64,000 nucleotides of DNA, from assembly GCF_905171765.1 (NCBI RefSeq), contig NC_053392.1:370555442-370619441 (forward strand), written 5' to 3'. Both the position numbers and the translations under genes were made by a program. Source of the DNA: Bufo bufo (taxonomy: Eukaryota; Chordata; Amphibia; Anura; Bufonidae). The notes under the pieces are model-generated. The model was not told the origin of the DNA. It did not search any database and saw nothing but the letters and a program-made list of their open reading frames with translations. The first letter of the stretch is position 1. Each line of letters starts with the position of its first letter. This document shows positions 31,646 through 42,453 of the stretch, in pieces.

Positions 31646-31990
31646 TTGAAGTGAGATATAGCTGGCACCATGACTATGTCCTGGAGTTAACAGGGTTAGA
31701 TCTGGGTGAGTGCAAGACACAAGGAAGGGTCCACAAGTATAGGGTTATGCATATGTGGCAAAAGCTCAACTCCAGTATCAATAGATGTGCACAATCTTGA
31801 GAAACACAATTATTGCCCACATTATGAAGTGAATAAATAGATTCACTATATAAATTACACAGGCATATGTTGCAGGTCAGCCTGTTACAATGATTCTGTG
31901 CCATCCATAAATCATGCAAATAATGCCCTCTATAAAAAAAATGACATCTGATTGCCACCTGTACAAAATACCGTCAGCAGAGGGTAGCAT
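31020..31990. other. MITE fragment, (AAT)n microsatellite, otherwise unassigned
   Basis: 31040-31196 resembles a degenerate copy of the 52427-52825 MITE family, ending 'agtaaatctcccccctta'. 31595-31645 is a clean (AAT)n/(AATA) run. The rest shows nothing recognisable. Confidence 0.5.
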
Positions 31991-31994
31991 TTTA

Positions 31995-32320
31995 GGCCTC
32001 ATACACACGACCGTATGTATTTTGTGGTCCGCAAAAAACGGTTCTGCAAAAAATACGGATGGCGTTCGTGTGCATTCCGTATTTTGCGGAATGGAACAGC
32101 TTGCCCCTAATAGAACAGTACCATCCTTGTCAGTAATGCAGACAGTAATAGGAGATGTTCTATTTTTTTGTGGAACGGAAATACGGACATACGGAAATGG
32201 AATGCACACTGAGTAACTTCAGGTTTTTTTGCGGACCCATTGCAATGAATGGTTCCGTATACGGTCTGCAAAAAAAAAGGAATCGACATGGAAAGAAAAT
32301 ATGTTCGTGTGCATGAGGAC
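31995..32320. mobile_element. PIF/Harbinger-like MITE, TTA duplication
   Basis: GGCCTCATACACACGAC at the left and the complement of GTCCTCATGCACACGAAC at the right form terminal inverted repeats, flanked by TTA at 31992-31994 and 32321-32323. A 3-bp TTA duplication is typical of PIF/Harbinger. The interior has several 'tacggaa' and 'gcggac' palindromic pieces and no gene. Confidence 0.75.
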
Positions 32321-32386
32321 TTAATGTGTGATGTTCTTGGGCAGTACAGTAGTAATGACTACACCTGGGTGGTGTAGAGGGGTTAA

Positions 32387-32575
32387 AGGGGTTGTTCAGT
32401 GTCCTGATTTTGATAACCTATTCTGAAGATAGGTCAACAATATCAGATCGTCGATCGGGGCTCCCACACCAATCAGGTGCTTGAAGGAACCGTGTCGCTC
32501 ATGGCGGTGCTGTGTCCTCTTCAGTGTTTACCTGCATGCCATCTCCCTTGTAGCAGCATTGCAGTGTAATTACAG
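32387..32575. mobile_element. TTAA-type MITE, left end only
   Basis: Begins after TTAA (32383-32386) with AGGGGTTGTTCAGTG and contains 'gataacctattctgaagata', a very common frog repeat type as I remember it. The right end is missing, cut at about 32575 by sequence related to the neighbouring hAT element. Confidence 0.6.
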
Positions 32576-32889
32576 ATAGTGATGGACGAACATTGACCGG
32601 GACGATTCGCGAACACGATCGCACAAACTCGATCAAATATTCGTGAACCACAAGTCCACGGCAGGCCTCATTCACTTTAATGGCAGGCGAACCTGAAAAA
32701 CCTTCAGGTCATATTTCTAGCCACCAAATACTTACTAGAAGTGCACAAATCGTCCCACAACATGGACAGTGATATACCAGAGGGGGATCAATGGCAAAAA
32801 TTCCCACAAAAAATATGTATTTTAATCAGGGGCCATTTTTATGCGTCTTAAATGGAAACTCTCAAAGATATGCCCTGCTGGAGCCTAGA

Positions 32890-33690
32890 AAAATATTATT
32901 TTAGTCCACGGGAGTACAGGCCCCAAACATTAGGCATTCACCGGACAGAAAACATCAAGCGATTATGTGGCTGGAGGTATATTAGACGGTCATTGGATAT
33001 CAATTTTACTGCAGGCCAGTGAAGTACAGGCTCCAAAAATTATTAATTCACCGTACAGAAAAGAACAATTGATAATGTGGCTGGGGGTACATTAGGTGGT
33101 CACCGTATAACAATTTTACTGTTGGCCAGTTAGATTACAGGCCCCAAATATTATGCATTCACCGTACATAAAAGATCAAGTGATTATGTGGCTGGAGGTA
33201 TATTAGACAGTTGATGAATATCAATTTTACTGCAGGCCAGTGGACTACAGGCCCCAAAAATTATTTATTCACCAGACAGAAAACATCAAGTGATTATGTG
33301 GCTGGAGGTATATTAGACGGTTATTGGATATCAATTTTACTGCAGGCCAGTGGAGTACAGGCCCCAAACATTAGGCATTCACTGGACAGAAAACATAAAG
33401 TGATTAAGTGGCTAGAGGTACATTAGGCGGTCATCGTATAACAATTTTACTGTTGGCCAGTTAGATTACAGGCCCCAAAAATTATGCATTCCCGTACACA
33501 AAAGATCAAGTGATTATGTGGCTGGAGGTATATTAGACACTCGTTGGATATCAATTTTACTGCAGGCCAGTGGAGTACAGGCCCAAAATTTTAGGCATTC
33601 ACCGGACAGAAAACATCAAGTGATTATGTGGCTGGAAGTATATTAGACGGTCATTGGATATTAATTTTACTGCAGGCCAGTACAAATACA
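32890..33690. repeat. 110-bp tandem repeat with a 331-bp higher-order period
   Basis: About seven units defined by 'ggccagt..agtacaggcccc', located near 32907, 33018, 33126, 33236, 33347, 33457 and 33567. The variant units with 'gttggccagttagattacag' at 33126 and 33457 are three units apart, giving a three-unit (331-bp) higher-order pattern. The array lies directly 3' of the hAT transposase relic and may belong to that element. Confidence 0.85.
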
Positions 33691-33854
33691 TGTCAAATAC
33701 ATATGCTTAAAAGAACTAAAAATATATTGGTACCCGCAACTGTTTCTCTGTGGGTGGAAATTCCTCTGCCAGCGCCCGCAACAGGAGAATGCAGCATCTC
33801 TTGAAGCAAGGCCTAGAAATGCTGCATTCTGACAGCCCTCTGTGATGCTAGTAA

Positions 33855-35300
33855 CATGTTCGCCATTTTGTGTTTGTACCAGGGGTCTAAGTACGTTGCC
33901 ACCCAGTACTGGTCCTTGCCCTTTATGCTTTTTATACGGGGGTCCCTCTTCAAACATTGGAGCATGAAATTGGAAGTGGTGGAATGGCCTGGCTCCTGCT
34001 CATCGCCCAGAAGAATGTCATCCTTGGTCTCCTCCCCCCATCCACGGCCAACACCAGGGATCCCAGAATAGTTTAAAGCCTGCTCTTCTTGCTCCTCCTA
34101 CTCCTCCCCCCCCCCCAGGCACTATCCTCCTCTGACTCCTCTTCAGACTCCAGCTGACTTGTCTCAGATGGAGTAGCCCCCCATGGAAATTCATTCAGCA
34201 TTGCGACTTCCTCATCTTCCTGCTCCTCGACTGCTTGATCAATGACACAACGCAATGCATGCTCCAGAAAGAAGGAGTAAGGTACGATGTCCCTGATGGC
34301 ACCCTGGCTGCAACTGACCAGTTTGGTGATCTCATCAAATGGCCACAGAAGTCTGCATATGTCGCGCATGAGCAGCCACTGGAGCGGTGAAAAAAAACCA
34401 AGCTCCCAAGAACCTGTCCTGCCGCAGAGTTCGTTCAGGTAGTCACTAACTGCACGTTTCTGCTGGAGCAGCCTATCAAGCATATACAAGGTGGAGTTCC
34501 ATCGCATCGGGCAGTCACAAATCAGACGTCTGACGGGCATGTGGTGTCGCCGCTGAAAGTCAACAAGGGGAGCAATGGCCATGTAAGATCTTCTAAAATG
34601 GCCAGAGATTTTCCTGGCCTGCCGCAAGACGTCCTGGACCCCGGGGTATTTGGCAACGAATCACTGCACGACTAAGTTCAGGACATGTGCAATGCATGGC
34701 ACAAGTGTCATTTTGCCCTGTTTCAGCGCGCTCAGCAGATTGGCACCATTGCCGCTCACCACTTTGCAACTGTCAAATTGAGCCTTGGTTAGCCACTGAT
34801 TGGCTTGTGACCGCAGAGCTGAAGGAAGTGCAGGACTGGTGTGGCTCTTGGCTTCCAGACACAACAGCCGCAGCACATCATGGCAACGTCTCACCTGGCA
34901 CGTCGAATAGGTTCTGGGGAGCTTAAGGGGGTGAAGCGGAAAAGGCGGTAGCAGTAGAAAAGGAGGAGTCAGCTGAGGAGGAGACGGAGGATGGAGTAGG
35001 ATGAGGAGAAAAAGAGGCAGGCATGCATGCAATCCGTGGCTGTAACACCAAATCCACACGGGTGCCACGGGTTGCATGCTTGATGGCCGTCAGAAGGTTC
35101 ACCCAGTGGGCAGTAAAAGTTATGTAACTTCCCTGCCCGTGTTTGCTAGACCAGTTGTCTGTGGTCAGATGTATCTTGGCACCGACACTGTGTGCCTGAG
35201 ATACATTAACTTGCTGCTGAACATGGCCATATAGCTCTGGGATGCCCCTCTGTGAGAAATATTTCCTTCTGGGGACCTTCCATCGCGGTGTGCCAATAGC
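33855..35300 (-). pseudogene. hAT-superfamily (ZBED/Charlie-like) transposase pseudogene
   Basis: Read on the minus strand from about 35300: PRWKVPRRKYFSQRGIPELY, then IHLTTDNWSS with the first catalytic Asp (near 35160), YITFTAHW, a Ser/Thr/Ala-rich low-complexity insert (about 34925-35040), VVSGNGANLL, CIAHVLNLVV (near 34665), CPMRWNSTLYMLDRLL (near 34510) and YWVATYLDPWYK (near 33900), which carries the second catalytic Asp region. The frame changes several times, near 34930, 34650 and 34075. The N-terminal zinc finger is lost where an L2/CR1 LINE begins at 35301. I see no C-terminal dimerisation domain. Confidence 0.85.
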
Positions 35301-36152
35301 CACAAATGGCCAAATGGAAAAGGATTTAGGAAAACTAGAGGAATGGTCAAAAATCTGGCAACTAAAATTTAATGTTGATAAGTGCAAGATAATGCACCTG
35401 GGGTGTAAAAACCCAAGAGCAGAATATAAAATCAGTGATACAGTCCTAACCTCAGTATCTGAGTAAAGGGATTTAGGGGTCATTATTTCAGAAGACTTAA
35501 AGGTAGGCAGACAATGTCATAGAGCAGCAGGAAATGCTAGCAGAATGCTTGGTGGTTTGGGGAGAGGAATTACCAGTAGAAAGAGGGAGGTGCTTATGCC
35601 GCTCTACAGAGCACTAGTGAGACCTCATTTGGAGTATTGTGCGCAGTACTGGAGACCATATCTCCAGAAGGATATTGATACTTTGGAGAGAGTTCAGAGA
35701 AGAGCTACTAAACAGGTACATGGATTGCAGGATAAAACTTACCAGGAAAGATTAAAGGACCTTAACATGTATAGCTTGGAAGAAAGACGAGACAGAGGGG
35801 ATATGATAGAAACCCTTTAAATACATAAAGGGAATCAACAAGGTAAGAGAGGGGAGAATATTTAAAAGAAGAAAAACTGCTACAAGAGGACATAGTTTTA
35901 AATTAGAGGGGCAAAGGTTTAAAAGTAATATCAGGAAGTATTACTTTACTGAGAGAGTAGTGGATGCATGGAATAGCCTTCCTGCAGAAGTGGTAGCTGC
36001 AAATACAGTGAAGGAGTTTAAGCATGCTTGGGATAGGCATAAGGCCATCCTTCATATAAGATAGGGCCAGGGGCTATCCATAGTATTCAGTATATTGGGC
36101 AGACTAGATGGGCCAAATGGTTCTTATCTGCCGACACATTCTATGTTTCTAT
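35301..36152 (+). mobile_element. L2/CR1-group LINE, 3' fragment
   Basis: C-terminal reverse-transcriptase and thumb region: LEEWSKIWQLKFNVDKCKIM, a stop at 35464-35466 (SVSE*), then RDLGVIISEDLK, PLYRALVRPHLEYCAQYW and DIDTLERVQRRATK up to about 35817, where another stop interrupts. The 3' end reads 'tgccgacacattctatg' and stops near 36152. It is inserted into, or joined to, the hAT relic, truncating that relic's N-terminus. Confidence 0.85.
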
Positions 36153-36164
36153 GATTGACTATAA

Positions 36165-36720
36165 CAGCCAGGGCCACTACCACTCTCATGCTCTGCTCTG
36201 GCTCCTTCCTGGGCTCACGGCATCTCCTAACTTCTTATCTCTTACTTCCACCTTTGGTCTCACACAGAGATAGATACACACTAGACCTTGTTTTTACCCG
36301 CCTATTCTCTATCTAATCTCTCTAACTCTCCTTTTTGACCACAATCCTCTTGCACTCTCAATCATTCTCTCTTCAACTGCCCCCCCCCCCCAGTCCAACT
36401 AGCACACCCTTGAAGGAACCTCAAACATCTCTCTATTCACATGCTTTCTGAATCTCTCTCACCTCTGTCCACCATATCTTATTTTCATGGTGCTGACACA
36501 GCTGCTGCTTTCTACAACACCATAATTACTTCAGCTCTCGGCTCAGTCGCCCCTCCAACACACTTCAGAGCCAGTCAACTTTATCCACATCCCTGGCACA
36601 CTTACTAGACAAAAAAACGGAGACAAGCTTGCAGAGTCGCAGAATGACGCTCCAGTAAACCACTCTCTCTTGTTGCAAACACTCTCATCCCTCAGCACAC
36701 AGCTTTTGTGACCCTATTGA
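36165..36720 (+). mobile_element. LINE fragment (endonuclease part, L2/Rex1-like)
   Basis: A C/T-rich plus-strand reading contains H-T-L-D-L-V-F-T-R (near 36280) followed by D-H-N-P-L-A-L-S (near 36340), the endonuclease 'SDH' region of non-LTR elements. Frame breaks and a C-run at 36380 are present. It probably belongs to the same family as the tail at 39030-39745. Confidence 0.55.
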
Positions 36721-37525
36721 AGTGAATGGGTCCGCATTCGACCCGCAAAAAATGTGGATTGGATGCGAACAAAAAACAAGTTTTCTTTCATTTTGAAAGT
36801 TTAAGACTCAATTGTCCAGAGTTCTAACTGTTCAATGCATCTGGTGCCAACAGTAAAGCACTAATATTTATACAGAAAAATGTTGCTAATCTCTATAGGA
36901 GATTGCTTTTTGAAGTAATTCATTTATTCAGAGAACTACTGACGTCTTAGTGATCTACTGAACTACTGACGTCTTAAATCTCATGCCAAGACATCTTGTT
37001 TAAATATTTTCTAGAACAATGTAAAGCTTTGGTAAAAACATTTAAATGAGCGGAATTAAAATACAGCATTGAAGACACGCCACAGGTTTACACTTGAAAG
37101 CTTACAAAAGAATGTCACTGAGAAAGTCTAAGTTTTTATTATTTTTATGTCCTTTTTGCATGTTTTATGCAGCTAAAACAGGAATGGATCTTAAAAGGAA
37201 GACAATAGAAAAACCTACAGGAAAAAAATTATAATTCTAACTGTTGTGACCTTTACCAGTTTTGTCAAAAATGAGTTTCAAAATCAGGATGGAACTTGTG
37301 AATGAAGCCTAGAGGCTTTACTGCAGCTTTGTTTTGTACAGTTTTAATAGTCTGTATGCTCCCAATTTCCTGCAAAGGAATATAGTGTAGAGAAGAGTGA
37401 ATAGATTATAAAATTTGGACATTTAACCCCAATTTTCCAAACAGGTCTGACTCTAACAAACCAGAACTTGAATAGATGAAGCTGAGTGATGCCTGATCAC
37501 ATGACCCTTCATCAGCGGCCATTAG
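36721..37525. other. no recognisable gene
   Basis: Contains a short MITE-like palindromic piece ('gaatgggtccgcattcgac') near 36730-36790. The remainder is AT-rich and unassigned. Confidence 0.4.
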
Positions 37526-38268
37526 AGATGAGCAAATTTTTTTAAAATTCACAAACTTTTCTGGAACAATTCGATTTGATCCGAATTTATTTTTGCGGCG
37601 AAACGCATTAAAAAAACTGCTATTTCCTGGCTGCAGAGAGCCTGTATAGTGGAGTAGAACACTGTGCCTTGCACTAACATGCATAGCGAGTCTGATGTGG
37701 TAGTGAAACAATACTGTGAGTCAGTATGACACGCAGATGACAGGCGTCGCTCTTAGAATCACTGCACACTTCACTTATTTGGGCAGTCACAGGGACAAAA
37801 CTGACCAAATAACTTTGACACTGTTGTCAGCTGATTCCACATAGATGTCTACAGAACCTGTTCTATTAAACACTTATACAAGTAGAGTCCGTCGACAGAG
37901 TGGAGAGGGTGTCAACAGTATGTTTGTGTTGACGTCACTGATTATTTTGCCCATCCTCTAATCTATCAGGACAATTACCCCCAAAAAACGGATCCTGTCT
38001 GTGGAGCATCCACCTTCATTCGGTCAGCATTTGGTCAGTAATCCATCAGTTTTATCAATGCCCAAAAAAAACTGGAGTCGATCCAAAACAGAGATGACAT
38101 GTGAATGGAATATTTGCTTTTGGCTACCAAATCTTTTCTGTGTTTTGTACCCACTCCTGCTTTTGGCTACCAAATCATAAGCCAATTCTGATGGAACCAT
38201 ACAGGCCTTACAGTGGCTACACAGACAGGATCTGTTGTGCGTCTCATTTCTCCTTCCTTCTGACAGTT
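37526..38268 (-). repeat. interspersed repeat, copy 2, with AGAGATGAGC-type terminus
   Basis: Begins 'agagatgagcaaattt' at 37526. 37745-38268 is the reverse complement of 18958-19460. No coding frame is recognised. Confidence 0.65.
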
Positions 38269-38289
38269 CATAGAGTGGGGAGGGTGGGA

Positions 38290-38835
38290 GAACAGCTTGA
38301 GAAGTCTACAGAGTGGCCCAATGACATAGTGGTGAGGTGGAAGCAGCATGAGGAGACCACAGAGTGGCCCAGTAACATATTAGTGAGGTGGCAGCAGCAT
38401 AAGGAGGCCACAGAGTTGCACAATGACAGAGTGTGGAGGTGGCAGCAGCAGCATGAGGAAGCCACAGAGTGGCAAGGTGACATAGTATCGGGGTAGCAGC
38501 AGCAGCAGCATGAGGAGGCCACAGAGTGGCAAGGTGACATATTGGTGAGGTGGCAGCAGCATAAGGAGGCCACAGAGTTGCACAATGACAGCGTGTGGAG
38601 GTGGCAGCAGCAGCAGCATGAGGAGGCCACAGAGTGGCAAGGTGACATAGTGTTGAGGTAGCAGCAGCAGCAGCATGAGGAGGCCACAAAGTGGCACAAT
38701 GACAGAGTGTGGAGGTGGCAGCAGCAGCATGAGGAGGCCAAATAGTGGCAAGGTGACATAGTGTGGAGGTGGCAGCAGCAGCAGCATGAGGAAACCACAG
38801 AATGACCCGGTGGAGTGGGGAGGTGGGTGGCAATA
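38290..38835. repeat. ~57-60-bp minisatellite with CAG/GCA runs
   Basis: Units of the form 'ggcagcagcagcatgaggag' + 'gccacagagtggcaaggtgacatagt' repeated about nine times. Long minus-strand frames rich in Ser/Cys/His or Leu run through all three phases, which shows they result from the repeat and are not a gene. Confidence 0.92.
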
Positions 38836-39029
38836 ACAGTATCCGCTGACAATGGTAGGTTTAAGAAGCAGGACTTGGCATCAGATGTGTGGCAAAACTG
38901 CTAACAAAAGTAGTGGTAAAAAGGTTTCCTGGATGGGACACTGGATGGGACACTGGAGCCTCATGGTAATGGCTGACATGTCAGATGTATCGATCTCCCT
39001 CTCACTAAACTCTCCCCCCTTCAGTCTGT

Positions 39030-39745
39030 TCTAAATGCTGCAGCCAGGCTCATCTATCCACCCAACCACTACACTGATGCTACTAGTCTGTGCCAGTCAC
39101 TTCACTGGTTGCCCATCCACCACAGAATACAGTTCAAACTTCTCACCCTCACCCACAAAGCTCTCCACAGTGCTGCACCTCCATACATCTCCTCCCTCAT
39201 CTCCATCTACCACCCTACTTGTGCTCTTCGTTCTGTTAGCGACCTAAGATTAATAACCTCCATAATTCGTACCTCTCACTCCCGTCTTCAAGAATTTTCT
39301 CGAGCTGCACCTACTCTCTGAAATACTCTACCCCGGAATACTAGGTCAATCCCCAACTTCTCCACCTTCAAACACGCCTTAAAAACACATCTTTTCAGGC
39401 AGGCTTATCAAGCTACCTAAACTGACTATTCCCCGACTAAACCTCCCCCCCCCCCACCAACTTCTCTGGCCTAAATTCGATCCTCTAGTAGTCCCAAACC
39501 CAAAGTAGATCGGCCGGCACCACTCCTGTCAGTTCAATAATGGCTCAAATCCTACTTATCACAATCAACTACCTTATGTGTCACCCCCAATTCCTCATAG
39601 ATTGTAAGCTCTTGCGAGCAGGGCCCTGACTCCTAGTGTATCAGTTGCATATTATCCAGTTATTTTTGTTTTGTATATGAACCCTATGAACTTGTAAAGC
39701 GCTGCGGAATATTGTGGCGCTATATAAATACATTTTATTATTATA
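39030..39745 (+). mobile_element. LINE 3' end (L2/Rex1-like)
   Basis: Readable C-terminal sequence: LNAAARLIYPPNHY, SLHWLPIHHRIQFKLLTLTHKALH, APPYISSL and SRLQEFSRAAPTL, with frame changes. It then continues to a tail reading 'gcgctatataaata' and an ATT-rich simple repeat. This is the conserved C-terminus of L2/CR1/Rex-type reverse transcriptases. Confidence 0.75.
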
Positions 39746-39962
39746 TTATTTATTATGTATAGGCACCGATGCACTGCAGACATCTAGGTGCTTTTCAACT
39801 GGAGTACCAATAGATAGTGATAACTCATCTCTGGTACAGCTCACATATTAATTATTGTCATAATTGCATTCCGTATAATGTGGCTTCATATAATGTGGCA
39901 CTTAATGAGAATCTCTAATTCCAGGAACCCTACTTCTGTCATATTTGCTAGTAGAACAATTA

Positions 39963-40195
39963 GGCTCCATTCACACGTCCGCAAGTGTGGTCCGCATCCG
40001 TTCCACAATTGTGTGGAACGAGTGCGGACCCATTTATTTTCTATGGGGACGGAATGGATGCAGAGAGCACATGTCCTAAAAATAGAACATATCCTATTCT
40101 TGTCCGCAATTGCGGACAAGAATAGGCAGTTCTATAGGGGTGCCGGCCGGATGTATTGCGGCTCCGCAATACATTACGGACATGTGAATGGACCC
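39963..40195. mobile_element. PIF/Harbinger-like MITE, TTA duplication
   Basis: GGCTCCATTCACACGTCCG and the complement of GGGTCCATTCACATGTCCG form the ends, flanked by TTA at 39960-39962 and 40196-40198. The centre has 'cttgtccgcaattgcggacaag' as a palindrome. There is no gene. Confidence 0.8.
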
Positions 40196-40206
40196 TTAGT
40201 CTGATT

Positions 40207-40222
40207 AAATATGCGTTATTAA
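40207..40222. repeat. target-site duplication, left copy
   Basis: AAATATGCGTTATTAA, identical to 47277-47292, flanking the L1. Confidence 0.93.
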
Positions 40223-41250
40223 CAGGGCAGTCGTGACGGCGGGATGACGTGAGTACGTCGCGTCTCGCTCTTCCCCACTGCTGGCCTCCCCCTTCCAGGC
40301 TCCCGGCTCCATCCGAACAGCTGATGCCAAACAGCTGATGTCGAACAGCTGATGCCCCGAGTTGTGAGCTGCGCCGCTGCACTTCACCTGGTTTGGTCGC
40401 CGGATTGCTTCTGCCTGTTGTTGGAGGACGCCTGGCTGCTGCTGCCGCTGCTGGTTGCTGCTGCTCCGTCTTCTCTTTTGGCGGTGGGTGCCGCTCTCCT
40501 GCTCTGCCCCTGGTTCCGGCTTCCTCACTCCTCCATCTACCGTCCTCGTTTGTTGCTGCTCTGCCTGTTGTATCTCTCCACTGGCTCCGACTGATTGGCT
40601 TTGCCTGGGTGCCTGCTCTGCCTGCCGCCTTGCTGCTCTTCTCGCCACTGGATTGCTTGCTTCGCCTGATTCCACCTTGCCGCTTTTGCCTGTTATCGGA
40701 CTGCCCGTCACTCTGTTGCTGTCTCCCCTTCCCTCCGGCTTTGATCCGCTGCCACAGTTACGGCGTGCATCGGGACTAAGGCTCCGGACACGTGAGAACA
40801 GAAACCCTATTCATTCATTCTATACCTGCCGTACTGTTGGTCTCCCCGCTATACTGCTGTAAAGAGGGGATAGCAGTGTATACTGCTGTAAAGAGGGGAT
40901 AGATTTTTGTTGAAATTTTGTGTCGTTTGAAAAAAAATAAAAAAATAAAAAGAGAAAAAGAAGAGAGGGGGAGAGGACAGGAAAAGGGTTAAAAGGTGGA
41001 AGAACATTAGGGGAGAAAAGAAATAAAGGGAGATATAAAGGAGAGTATAAATCAAAAGAAAAGATAAAGGTGAAGATATAGGGGAGGTAGGGGAAAAAGG
41101 GGTAATATAAAATATAAAAAAAAGGGAAAAAAGTTGTGGAAAAAAAAATAAAAAATAAGTAAATAAATAAAAATAAAAACCTAGCAGGGGGAAAAGGGAA
41201 AGGAAAAATTCAAGTAGAAGAAAAAAAGGGGGGAAAAAAAAAAAAAAAGG
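40223..41250 (+). promoter_or_regulatory. L1 5' untranslated/promoter region
   Basis: The first ~600 bases are CTG/GC-rich, and the rest is A/G-rich. Three near-identical 'aacagctgatg' motifs follow each other at about 40315-40356, each containing the E-box CAGCTG. A 22-bp direct repeat 'tactgctgtaaagagggg'+'atag' occurs twice at about 40852-40903. Long hydrophobic frames here come from CTG-rich sequence and are not taken as genes. Confidence 0.6.
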
Positions 41251-42252
41251 GAAAATTGGCGAGAATTACTTGATTACAGAGTGGATTCCTCTGTAATCAA
41301 GCTTGGGGCTAACACCCCAGAGAATAAAATCGATAAGTTTCTGAAATCGCCCTTTCTAAATGAAAAGAATCCAGCTAAAACTAAACCGCCTGCTAAGTTG
41401 AAAAAATTTGCTAAAACTTCCCAAAATGATTAACTTTCTGAGGATGGATTAGAGGATGCAGATCAGGAGGTAGGCGAGGAATGTCTCTCTGCACAAATGC
41501 GAACTGAATACGACCCATCTGTCTTGGACAAAATCCTATGCGCTGTGGAAAACAATGGCACTTTAGTGCAAGGAATGTCCACTCAATTGGGGTCAGTGCA
41601 GAGCGATATTTCACTAATAAGAGAAGATCTAGTAAAGATTCGGGATCGAGTCCTCAGTGTGGAAAAAACTGTTGACTCTTTGCAAACTGACATGGGCATG
41701 TTAAAATCTAAAACTCTGCTTCTTGCCTCAGAAAATCAAGCTCTTCAAAACAAGTTAGAGGACCTAGAAAATAGGTCAAGGCGCAACAACGTCCGCATAA
41801 TTGGTTTTCCAGAAGGAGTTGAAGGCCGACATCTAGAGGAACAACTTAAAGATGTGGTTATGCATAGTCTTGGCAGCGATAATTTCTCTTCTATGTTTCA
41901 AATAGAAAGAGCCCACCGAATTCCAGGAGGGAAACCTACTCCAGGGAGACCGCCGCGCGCAATTTTAATCAAATTATTACTGTCCACGGATAGAGATATG
42001 ATCTTGAAAAGAGCAAGAGAATGCACACCCATTGAATATCAGGGCACTAAATTGCTCTTCTTTCCTGATTTTGCACGGCAGACCCAGGAAAAAAGAAGAA
42101 ACTTCATAGAGATAAAGAAACGCTTGGCGGGTAAGGAGATTAAATACTCCCTACAGTATCCAGCGAAACTAAGAGTAATTCATAACGGGACTTCCCTTTT
42201 TTTTGAGACACCACAACAAGCGTTAGATTGGATGGACCAAACAGGCATTTGA
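41251..42252 (+). pseudogene. L1 ORF1 (RNA-binding chaperone), one in-frame stop
   Basis: An open frame runs from about 41251 (E-N-W-R-E-L-L-D-Y-R) to a TAA at 41431-41433. In the same frame it continues through S-E-D-G and an ATG at 41497 to the stop at 42252. The part after 41497 (251 residues) has the ORF1p order: a coiled coil with Leu/Val heptads (about residues 20-95), an RRM beginning NNVRIIGFPEG (about 98-108), IERAHRIPGG (about 138), and a C-terminal domain with FFPDFARQTQEKR (about 188). The original start upstream of 41251 is unclear because of the A-run. The single stop suggests recent inactivation, although translation from 41497 would still give the core domains. Confidence 0.85.
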
Positions 42253-42453
42253 AATTGCGCACTATTATGATTGAAGGGATGGATGGGAGGGGGGGCTAGG
42301 TTGGGGGAGAACGGCCGGAGGTTAGAGGTTTCGCTGACTAGTTCGGGCGGATCAAGGGAAAGGGGGGGGGGGAGGGAACCCAGCTTGCAGGAACGGGGTT
42401 TGTTTTTTCTTTCTTCTCTTGGTTTTGTTTTTTTTCTTTTTTTGTTGTGATTG

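Noticed and set aside
38268..38852. Long minus-strand open frames of up to 194 codons, rich in Ser/Cys/His or Leu
   Set aside because: All three frames of the strand are open because the minisatellite unit lacks stops. The proteins are simple repeats with no domain.
40205..40862. Hydrophobic or Gln/Arg-rich frames of up to 168 codons in the L1 5' region
   Set aside because: CTG-rich composition opens several frames on both strands. The element's own ORF1 and ORF2 lie downstream.
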